Assembly: GCA_032622095.1 (NCBI GenBank)
Contig: CP136061.1
Span: 261,610,077 to 261,674,076 of the forward strand
Source: Siphonodentalium dalli
Taxonomy: Eukaryota; Mollusca; Scaphopoda; Gadilida; Siphonodentaliidae
Direction: 5' to 3'
DNA length: 64,000 nt
Shown here: piece by piece, positions 11,801 to 23,800 of the stretch
How the letters are laid out: each line of letters starts with the position of its first letter
Position numbering within the stretch: position 1 is the stretch's first letter
The notes under the pieces: model-generated
Told to the model about the DNA's origin: nothing
The model's database searches: none
What the model saw: only the letters and a program-made list of their open reading frames with translations
Translations under genes and position numbers: made by a program

Positions 11801-14800
11801 GCACATAACATCTATAATCCATTATTCGTTCTTTAAAATTGCTATATTCACGCCGGAGAATAAGAATTAAATACAACGGCACGCAAAGAAGCATGATCAA
11901 GTCGTTCTACTTCAAAGCGACGATTAAATAGGTCAGCCACCTGTTCGTCGGTCATGTGCTTGGGCGTTGTTGCTTTTGTGTAAAGATTGATATACCATTG
12001 TCACCGTTGGCACACAGAAGAGTTTGTTCATAGAAATGATGTCGCCAAAAGGCTCAAAATGTACGTCGTGCTAATCATTTGAACTGCATATTAGAGAATT
12101 AAATCATTCCCGTTAACAGTCACCGATACCCAATTGACATAAACGTGTCTTATCGCAAGACTCGTAGTAAACCGCGTCAATACAGACAGCGTTCCGAACT
12201 TCCGACGTGGTATTTTTGGATTACTCCCCCTGGACTGTATTTAAATGAATTAAACAACAAACATGTTATGTTTTTGTACTTGAAAGTCGTGTAATCCCAT
12301 ACGACCTTGGCCTTAAATAAAACATTCCAATGAACTGAAGTAGCTGGTATTAAAGGATTAATCAAATTAATGAACTATTAAATAATGACTGATTGAATAT
12401 ATGTTTTTTTTCAACCAATTCATGAATTCCATATGAAGGGCTGCATCCAGAAATACTAGGGTATCGTATCTAGATACATATCGTATCGCGACCCGCATAT
12501 CATGGTACGTATCGTATTGCGACACTGGACGTACCTCCCACCCCTAGTCTGGTTTGAATAGGTTCTACTGTATAGTTCTTACGGCCTCTAAATTTGTGTT
12601 AATGTTTTAAATAAAAGCTATTGATTCAAGAACTCATTGCAAAAAATCTGCCTCTCATTAGAATAAATTTTTCACTTATTTATTATAATAATATGAAAAT
12701 GAACATAGTGACACGAAGTGGAGCAACCACACATGCTGTGCCTCAAATTTGCCTTTTATCGGCGACATAGCGCTAAGAATAATTTATATAACATCACGCA
12801 GTGATCACGACGGAGATGACATGCCAACTTGACAAGAGGTGTCGTGGATTGTGCAATCTTGTCTGGATTCTGGCTCAAAAATCCAAAATGACGTCAGAAA
12901 CCATGTCATGACATCTTTATTTTTCGTTTTCATTAATCTGACCAAAGAAATTAGTCTAATTGAAATTAATAGACCTAAATCGCATGTGAATTCTTCGTAA
13001 GTTGTGAATTAGTTACTTTCATTTTCATCGCGATGCTTCATTCCCAATTCCGCGTTTTTTTTCAATCTCCACACTGTTGCTAACCGGAAGTCACGTGATA
13101 ATTTCTCCAAAATCCATACCTGTGATCTAAAAATTCACTGCTGGATATAGAAAAGAATATATGACGTCATTCACCTGCCTTAGGTATAAGCACACTTGGT
13201 GGTTGCTATGAATGTTGTCAGTCTACTGCATGGTATCTTCAAATTTGAAAATTAAAAAAGTATAGAAACTGTAGAAACTATCAAAATCCACCAATTTTAA
13301 ATGTCTACTATTTCAGAAAACAGAATTGTACGATAACCAACGAAGACATTCACTCTACCTTGTATACAGACTGGTAAGTCTCGTTACGTCAACAACTGTT
13401 TCCATGGTTGGACCCAGTGAACAATATTACAGTAATGCTCTAAATAATCAACTCCTTAACCACAGCTGATTTTATGGGTAATTTTTCATGATTTAGTCGG
13501 AAATATGGCTTGTTGCCATTCATCGGAAGCTCTCACTAAAGGCATTACTGTATTTCATGGTTGGAAATCAAGTTCAAGTATGGAAATAGTGTGTCTGACA
13601 TTTGCAGAACCGAACTTTACTTTTACTAATCGATATTATTCGAGTAGTTTCAGCCTTGACATAATTATCTCATTGATTATTTTGTGTTGGTTTGCAGGTA
13701 AGAGGAAGGGAATAACAGAACAAATTTTATGTGCAGGTGTAAATGTTACTGAGTGATATGTTGGTTCAGTTGCATTGATCCAATCTATTTCAATACAAAA
13801 AATTTGTATTCAACTGTTGAAAACTATATCATATCATCGAAACGTTTCAACGATATGATATAGTTTTCAACAGTTGAATACAAATTTTTTTTCTTTCATT
13901 GGTTATCAAGGGGTGATCCATATACAGTAATGCCCTAATCGACTCCTTAACCACAGCAGAATTATTTTCAGGATTTAGTTGGGATTTAGTCGGAAATATG
14001 GCTTGTTGCCATTTATCAGAATGCTCTCGGCAACAAGCCATATTTCCGACTAAATCCTAAAAAATTACCCATAATTCTGCTGTGGTTAAGGAGTTGATTA
14101 TTTAGGGCATTACTGTAGCTTTTCAATGTCTACTACATGCAGTCCAGTTCTGGCTACTTTTCTTTCTAAAATTGCTATTTCTGTGGAATAATAAAGAAAG
14201 GTGCAGAAAAGTGATCGGCATTCTCATACTGAAAACCACAATCACAATTTGGACTAGTTATAAAATGATTTTGAAATTTGTCGCTGTTTAACTCGCTACA
14301 ATTATTCTGAAGCCTGCATAATAAAATGTTGCTTTTTCTGCGACCATTAGGCCACACAAAAAAAAATTGTGTTTCTCAAGTATTTTTTTTTAAAAACCCA
14401 GCAGGCAGGCAGATTTTTATTTTTTTGGGCTGAATTTTACCGGCAGGCAGGTTTTTTATGCCGAATTGTTATGTATAAAAATGATGGGCAGACATGCTTT
14501 TATGATTAAAGATTGACTTAAGACAAAGTTTGGCTCTTTGTAACATGGTGTGTAATGTATATTTACCTTGTTTGTTCATGATCATGATCTGTTTTCATAT
14601 GTTGTTGGAAAATAAAGCTGTTTATTTTATATATATGCAAATGTGTGTACTCTATGGATGCTGTATTAAAATAAGATCTCTCATTTATAGCATTAAAATT
14701 TATTGCAGAAATAACAGATGTTCAACAATAACAAGATATTTTGGTTTAAAACAAATCCAGTCTATACTCAGCACCCTGGTACTGAGTCTACAGAAACTGT

Positions 14801-17800
14801 TGTTTTGTTTTGTTTTGAAATTGGGTAAAACAGTTTTATTGTTTGAGTCCATGAGAACAGAAATTCGGATTTTCCACTGTTTTCAGCAGACACTGGTGCA
14901 GCATCTTCCAATGTTAATGTAATCAGGAAATAGCGGCCGAATATATCTGCTACCTGGATAATATTTAAATTCTGCGAAACGAACTGAAAGTCCTGTGTCT
15001 GTGAATCCTTTCCAACAGAAATCCCACTAATAGTAATACACGCATCACAATTAGCAATAGTTTCACGTTGGTTCTCTTATGAACCCCATTGCCGTGTCGG
15101 AAATGTTGTCAGACGAAGTAACTTCCGTAATTGTCCAGGGACAAACAAATTTAAGTCCCCTTCTGACACACGTACTTATCAGCGCCATGCTGATTATTTG
15201 TTTACCGTGTGTTCGCTGGCGCGTTACGGGTGAACTCGATTGGCAATTCGGAGCACGCAAGGAACGCTTTCATTTTAGAATTACCGCCCTTGCTTTGCTG
15301 GCGGGGACGACTTTAGCTTATTATATTGTTTGCAGGTATCGACATCGCCAAGATTTTGTGCAGCGGCATGTTTTTATATTTTTATTTGTTGTAATCTATA
15401 AAAAAGTAGCCAGCGGGGGGTATTTTGCGGACGCGGCGATACTTGAGAAACATATTATTTTTTTTGTGTGTCCTTACATTAAAAACGAGGTGGTTTTAGA
15501 ATTGATGTATATTATTTGTGACGTTGTATAAAGGCTCTATATATAGAGGCACAATTTTGGGCTATCTTATCGAGGCTATTCCAAATTACCATGATTTGTA
15601 CGTCGCTTAGCATTGAGTAAATGTTTTGATATTGGTTGACCGAATGTAAATATAGGCCTACATGTATAGGCAGTGTTAAACGTTTCGTAATGTATGTTAC
15701 TCATTAACATAACTCTCTTGTTTTCGCTGTGGTTTATTTTAAATTAAAGTCTTACTATTTTTCGCTCAGTTTTAAATTCGCGTACCGACGGGTGAATGAA
15801 ATAGTACTGCCCAACTTTATATACGGGTAAGGGATATGAATTAACAGTATATTTATTGACGTTTTTTGGTTGTGGCTATCAGATGTTTCATCAGCTGGTC
15901 AGTTTTTCGATTATTAATTAAAACAAGGGCTGCATATAAGATATAAAAAAACCTCAGAGATATATATAATAGAGTATCTCCAATGAGTTATGTTGGGATA
16001 TAACATTTTTATGAAACGAGTTTGATAAATTTGATTTACAACGAGTCATAGACAAGTTATGAATCAAATTTATCAAACTCGTTTCATAAAAAATGTTATA
16101 TCCCAACATAATGAGTTGGAGATCTTGTATATCACATGAAAAAACTAGAGCTTTATGCCTTTTTAACAAATCAAAATCCTTACCAGAAGCTTTAAAATGC
16201 ATACATTTCCATTGTTGGCTGAGACGCTTCACAACCGTATACGACAGTATGCTCGCTCGAGCTGCCGACTGAAAATATAGTCCCCAATTTGCCTCTTTGT
16301 TTTTTTGTCTATTTTGGTTAGTGCAATGAAGTTGGACAATATTTTAACTTTAATGAACAAAGCAATAATTTTGCATTGTCTGGTGTTCTTGCCATGTGCG
16401 GCTTTACGAAATAGTATTAATCCGCCTGATTTAATGTAAAGTCATTTGTTGGTGAGCTGCCAAGTTGGCTGGAAGCCCGCGCTTATTCAGCACTAGTGAG
16501 AGATAAGAAAATATGTAATGGCTTTTTAGCTCAACTTACTTTGTAAGTTTGAGCTATTGCCAAGGTTTGGCGTCCGTGTGTCCGTCAACAATTTCCTTTG
16601 GCGCGGGCTACAGATCGTACCTTTGGTCTGATCTTTCTGAAATTTGTCAAGAATGTTGACATTGACATGTAGATGGGGTCATTTTGGGGTCATTCAGACG
16701 AAAAACATGGCCGCTGGTGGCCATCTTGGATTTCAAAATTCAATCCATTGGCGCGGGCTACAGGTCGTACTGTTTGTCTGATCATCATGAAATTTGTCAT
16801 GGATGTTAATATTGACATGTAGATGGGAAACGAGTCATTTTGGGGTCGTTCGGCCAAAAAACATGGCCGTCAGCAGCCATCTTGGATTTTACTCTTTGCA
16901 TGACTAAATCCTTTGGCACAGTCTACAGGTCGTACCTTTGATCAGATCATTATGTAAAGACTGTAGATGGGAACAGGTCATGTTGTGGTAATTCGGAAAA
17001 AAACATGCCTGCCGGTGGCCATTTTAGAATTTACTCTTTGCATCAATAAATCCTTTGGCACACCATAATCACCACATCCCTCATCCGATCATTATGAAAC
17101 CTGTCATGAATGTTGATATTGACATGTACATCTAGTCTTACTTAGACATTTCAAATTAGCATCTTTCCTATTCCTCCATTTACTGTCAACCATTAAATTA
17201 TTCCCCTACCTAAGTTGAGCTACAGTGTCATTGACACTTTCATTTAATGATATAATAGGGGTTTCATGTGATATACATGTATTCAGTAGATGGCCTTGCT
17301 ATTCCATGCTCGCCAATAGTTACATTGTATCATCAGGTTTACCTATGCAACCCTGAAATCTATATTTAACTTGCCACATTCCCTTTTTAGGGTGGATAAT
17401 TTTACATTTGTGACAAATTTTCTTTCAGGGTGGATAGCTTTACATCTGTGTTCCATTTATTAAGAAGTCAGAGATGTGCTTACTTCTATCTGTGTACACA
17501 TCAGTTCACTGTGCTGTTCCAAGCGGCCGGCTTATGTGGCAGGTCTGAAATGGTCGCTGTCCTATCTCCGACGACCCGCGGGCTGAGAGCCGCTCTAAAG
17601 GAAGAAAGTATGATAAAATCAAGCCTGAGTTTAGTGTGTCTCTTTTGCAGAATGAGGTCCCCAGAGGGTGAATTTAGTGACGCTATCTCACACAGCGGGC
17701 TAACGTCACCAAATTCACCCTCTTGGGACCTCATTCTGCATGGCCTCATCTGCTGTGGGAGATATAGACTCGATTGAAGTTCCCAAATGGTGAAAATTGT

Positions 17801-20800
17801 GATGTACACCCATTGGGAACCTCGAATATGGAATGTGTTGTCTGCCAATTTGGGAATATAGAGAAACTAAACTAAAAAGGAAATAGAATCTATGTGAAGA
17901 AGTTTCTATAGAAATTTGATAACAAAGAAACTCCTTAGAAGATGAGGCCTAAGCAGTATGAGATCCCCAGAGGGTGAATTTAGTGAAGCTAGCCCACTAT
18001 GCGGGATAGCATCACTAAATTCACCCTCTGGGGACCTCATTCTGCAAATGACAGGCACCTTATTCTGGATGAAATTAATAAACTGTTGTGGGGAGTTATT
18101 AAAAAGTACAGAGGACAAAAGCAAGCATTGAAATAGTGTATCTGCCATTAGCAGAATGAGGTCCCCAGATGGAATGAAGGTGAATTTAGTTCAGAGCATA
18201 GCATATGGGATAACTCTATCTAAAATAAAAAAACTAGTAATGAAAAAATGTCCCAATTAATTATCGCATTAGGCCATACACACTTAATAGTTCGTTTCTC
18301 AGGGATCGCCGCGTCCCCCAAAAACCTGCGCCTCCCCCTTATTTATTGGCACCTATAAAATAATAAATATATAAATACCGCATGTCCCAAACCATCCCGG
18401 CCCGAATAATTCTTCTTAAAAGTTTACATACGCGTAAAGTGCAAATCTATCCGGCTAACCGGAATTTACATTCACCAAGGGCGATAACTTCCGGTTAGCG
18501 ACAAGATCAAAATGGCTACCTTGGTCAATATTTCTATCGGTGACCGATGTTGGACAATCATATCTGTCGAAATCCGTTCGTCAAATGGGGGAGGATTATA
18601 TTGAGAAAACGAAAGATGTTGACGGTGCAAGCATCGGTGAATTTACGGTAGCGGTGGGGAGAACAAAAACCGGCGATTTTGACGAACTTTCTCCGGAAAT
18701 AAAAGTGTCTGAGGTGATTGCAGTATTTGGAAGATACTTCAAAATTGTAATCGGAAACGATGTTCCACCGGCCGACAATGTGAAAGTAACTGATGACGTG
18801 TTCTCGGTGATGATGACCAGTGGCAAAGAGATGGTTTTGCCAAAAACTGTCAATGTAAAAAATAAACGTGATGAGTTAACCAACTCATTCATTGATTGGT
18901 TGCAGGAGAAAAAAGTTGGTTTCCGACGGGATAGTCTGGACAGTGTCGGTCGACAGTTCGTATCTAGTGTTTGTGATGCATTGTGGTATGTGGGGCCACA
19001 CATTTCTAAACTAGAAGATAGAGCGTATCATGTTCCAGAATCACTTCACAAGTTCTTTGGCTATAACGATCCCAAAAAGTCAAAGCATGGAGTGCCACCA
19101 CTAGACAGTCTGAAGCTTATGGATTTCACCGAGCAGTTGGGGAAAACGCTTGAGCAGCCTTTCCTGAAAGCTGAGTTGTGGAAGGAAATAAAAACAGCAC
19201 TGTTTGATTTGACAGAAACCATTCATCGCTACCTGGCATATTTGCTGAATCAGAGGTAAATTACTGACTGGTTTAACAAATATATGGCCTCCCAATTACT
19301 TTGAATTAATTTAAAATATTTTTGAAATCAGAATAAAGTTCAATAAAAACTGACGTAAATTATACATGTAGCCGCTATTATTAAAATATTTTTTGTTAAG
19401 GTATGTCGTGTTCTGAGATTAAAAACGACTGTGTGGTACCTCGCATCTGAGGCGACACCAATATAGTGTAAATGATGCTCTGTTCGTAAACCAGACTTAA
19501 AATTGGTGTCGGCTGAGGGAGGGGGCGTTTGATAATTTCTACAAATTAACTCAGTATCTATATGTATATTAAAAATATAAACAATAAAGAGTATGCATCC
19601 TTGTCACATTGTGTATTTAGATACAGTCTATGTAAACATACACTCAGATTCATACTGATACTGAGTCTATTGCATTCCCATCAACTTTTCATTTCTGAAC
19701 GGTTGTGGGCTTCCCCCAAATTACGTCACACCACACTAAATATAAATCTGAAATTAGTTGTGATTGACAGGCGTAAACATGGTCACGTGCCAGTGCCGTC
19801 ATGGCCGCTTCAACCCTGTGAAGCCGATTCTAAGAATCGGAATTAATAGTTGCAGGGTTTGTGACTTTTCGTTCGGCGGTGGTTTTACTGACAATTAAGG
19901 GAAACAGCTAGCTTCCGGGATCCAAAATAATATGCACAATAACTAAGACAGATCTTCTTGAAATTATAAAAAATGTCAATTTATGTGGATCTCTTGGACT
20001 CAGAACGAATTATGTTTTAGATTGGCCAGGCGATTTGTCGCCCATGTTGTCAAAAAATAACACAAATCAACGGCCACGAATCAAAAATACATGAATGTCG
20101 GGATTATCTGCTAAAACAACTACAGAACTAAAAAAAAGTTAAATGACATAACAAAACGATCTATCGGTTCCCCAGTACCGGCAGTAGTACCACCGCAGCC
20201 AAAACGAGCGAATAACAACACAATTCTACCACCAACCCCACCGAAACCCTCCCGGCCTTACACAGCCGTATTATTAGCTCCGAAGATTGGCCAGTTGTAC
20301 CCTAATTACAGTTGCCTGCAATCCAAATTCCGGTGATTCTTGATTTTAAACTTTCGACCGCTCGTCAACAATCTACTTTATTTGTCGATTTGTGAATTTC
20401 TCTTCCGGTATAACATGACGTCATGGATACTATTTTAACAACATTTAGCCACACCTTCGGAATTTCCACACCGAGAGCACGTGACATGTTACTAGTTTTT
20501 TATTGGGGCACACAATTCTTGGAGCTAAGTTTTGATTGGCGGTAATTACAAGGAATCCCGGGTTTGGGAAATGAAAACTGAACGAACGGTCGTCAGACCC
20601 ACTATTTTTTATATGTGGGTATGTAGTTTACTCCAGACTGATTTAGATACTGCCCCATACACATGGATGTGTATGGAAAAAAGTGCTGCACAGTATGTAC
20701 ATATACATCCTGATACATGGTATATGTACTGACATTTTCAAGACATGTTTTCTCACCATCTCAATATTTGTGTATTTTCAGGGTGTCCATGACTCGGAAT

Positions 20801-23800
20801 CAAAGTCAGACTGAACCAGTGCGAGGTGCATCGGATGCAGAACATCTACAGTTGATTCACATAAAAACCACAATAAAACAAACATTTGTGGCTCGGTATA
20901 AGTCTCTCGTGGAAGCATTGAATAACGCTGCATACTTCTCTTTGATAATGGTAGATAGTTTCACTCCAACAGACAATGATGCCAGACGTCACTATATGCA
21001 TAATCTGCCACAATCTATGCCTATCAAAACCTACATGTTTTCATATTCATTTGGAAACAACATTGGTACCTATAATTATATATGGAAGGTGGATCCTGTG
21101 TGTGATGAAAATCAGATTCTCTCGCTCAATTCTGACATATTGGACAAATTAAAAAGTGATTTACCTGTGTTCCATACTCGAGAAATGAAAAAACAGTTCG
21201 CATCAATGTGTGGAAGAGTATGTAAAATTAATTCACATAAAATCAGGGCAATATATAAACGACTCACAGGTGACAATGCAGTTTCTGAAAATGAAAAATC
21301 AAAATCGATCGACGAACGAGCCGAAATTGCTTTCTCGATGGAAGATCCTGACATAATTGTTGATTTACGATCTGAAAATGAAGGAAAACCTAAAGAATAT
21401 TCAGTGTTCTTTTCAAAATGCAAACAATACCTCGAAAATGTTGTAGAGGAAACATGCCAAGAGAGAAGGCATGATAAACTGCAGTATTTAGCAAATGCTA
21501 TATCGGTGCCCGATCTACGTCGTGAGGTGGCCAAAACTTGTGATGACGCAACTCCCATACCCTCTGAACAATGGATAAGATATCAGTTTGCACCTAAAAA
21601 TGCGTATGCTTTGTCTTCGTCCAGATATACGGGTGACCTAAATGTGAAATTTATGGTGCAAGCTAGAGTTTTCCGATGCAGACATGAGGACGATCATTAC
21701 TGTGCTGCCATTTTTAGATACCTCAGGGAAATGGCAATAAAGCACAGAAATTATTGTTCTCTTGTCTGCATGGACGACAAACATTTTGCAAAGGTTGGGG
21801 AACCGGGAAACCCGTTAGCTGCAGTGGATCGTGGACGCCAAGTTATTGTGTCAGAAAATAAAATTCTTGCAGCCTCTGATCACGATTTTGCAAAAATGTC
21901 GGTTATTCCTAGTGTAATTATGAATATTGCAATCCCTGAAAAAATTGAAGAAAGCTTTTATAGGGGCAAAGTACATGTTGGAATTAAAGATCATATCTTT
22001 GAATCGTCCAGTCCATTACGTCACATGGCCGAGTTGTCAAATTTCTTAATATCCGAAAGTGCCAGTTGTGTTCCTCCAATTTTGCTTCTTTATACTGACG
22101 GAGGTCCAGACCACCGCACTAATTTCATGAGTGTAAAGGCCTCCTTAATCTGCTTATTCAAGCATCTCAATCTTGATATGATTGTAGCTGCAAGAACGGC
22201 CCCAAATGCTTCTTGGAGGAACCCTCCGGAGAGGATAATGTCAAATTTAAATCTTGCTCTTAATTGTGTAGCTCTGATGAGAGAAAAAATGGATGACAAA
22301 TTTGAAACTGTGATCAAATCATGTAACACCATGAAATCTATTCGTAAAGCGGCATTAAAAACTGAGGGTCTCTCTGAAGCAGTTGGGGCCAGTCTTGCAC
22401 CAGTCAAATCACTTCTCGAAAATCTGTTAGGCAGATTGTCGTTAAAAGGTGAAACCTTCAAAACTTCTGACTCTGCAAGTACGTCTGAAATGAACACACT
22501 TTGGGAATCTATACAAAACATAGATTCCACTATAGGCGTAAATGACACCACTGCAGCACTCCTAAAGGGCAAAGCGGGGCTCCAGAAATTTTTGGACCAC
22601 TGTTCTGTATCAAGGCGATACTTTTTTATGATAAAAAAATGTGGTTCTGCCACATGCTCGCTTTGTCTGCCACCGAGACTTTCTCCTGAAAGTTTTGAGC
22701 AAGTTCATAATTTTCCGGACCCAATGCCTGATGTCACAGGTGAGCACTACATTAAGTTTGATGATTTGTATGACAAAACTGAAACTACAGAAAGTCACAG
22801 GCCATCAAACAAAAGTGCACAACTTGATATCAACAGTGAGTCCAAGAGCAAACCTGCATTCACATTAACTAGCCAAACAGCTAAAAATGTAAAGGAAGTG
22901 GTAGTGTGCTCTGAATGTTCCAAAGCTAGAGTCGTTCACAGTAAAACTGTTATTCATCCAACTGAGAAACACATTTTAGACAGAGTTTTGCAATATTACG
23001 ACTACAGCTGCGGGGCAAACATTCAGGACTTAATATGTGCAGAGAAAGCTCCACAAATTAGCAAGGTTTTGGAAAAGCTTGTTGTTAAGAAATGTTCATG
23101 TTCAAATGACATTGAAACATCTTATTTCAGTTCACATTGTTTTGTTGATATCTGTGTTAAATGTGGGTGCGAAGATAATTTGGTAAACAATGATGGTTGT
23201 TTTCCCCAATGTAGTGACTGTGTAACTCAGTTCACTGTTATAAACCGAAGGAAGAGGACTCAAAATGTCAAAGGTAAAACTCAGGCAAAGAAGAGGAAGG
23301 ATTAATGTGTATTGCCTTCATAGATGACTGTGTTAATAGGTATTGAAAACGACTACTACACACTTGTACACTGTGGTACAAGATCGGAAGTGGTTTAATA
23401 AATTTAGTCTCCACAGATATAAATTTGTATCCACCATCATTAATCAAAATGTAATACATCGATTTTAAAAGACATCTAGGCAATATAAATCACCCGATTG
23501 ACATTACCTGTCGCCATTTTTAAAATCGCCACCAATCTTGCTCAACTGTGTACTAGTAGTCCCTTCACCAGCCAAGCAGGCTTATTTTTAGTTTCATGGA
23601 AACTTAGAATGTGTCTTTCAATACTTTCAGACTATCTCCAACTTTCATCCCATCCATCACAACACTGGTCAATTCAAACATCAAATTACACTTTAAATTG
23701 TCAGTGGAAATAAAAAACACCATTGACAGGATAAAGGCCTACTTTTATATTGATACACATTCTAAGTTCCATGAAACTAGCTTTAATATTTTGTGCCAAA

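Noticed and set aside
15079-15531. 150-codon open frame in donson intron 3
   Set aside because: No recognisable domain; the hydrophobic stretches are compatible with chance in a compositionally odd island.
17608-17777. Extension of donson exon 4 through the open frame
   Set aside because: The added residues are element sequence, and the donor at 17608 joins exactly to the conserved IEFSMP exon.
20717-20788. Upstream ATG of the DDE exon as the protein start
   Set aside because: These codons include a pyrimidine-rich intron end (TTTTCAG); the frame there is best explained as chance openness in an intron.
20782-23305. Retroviral or LTR-element integrase
   Set aside because: No reverse transcriptase, protease, gag-like region or direct terminal repeats; the element has inverted ends and a 3-bp duplication.
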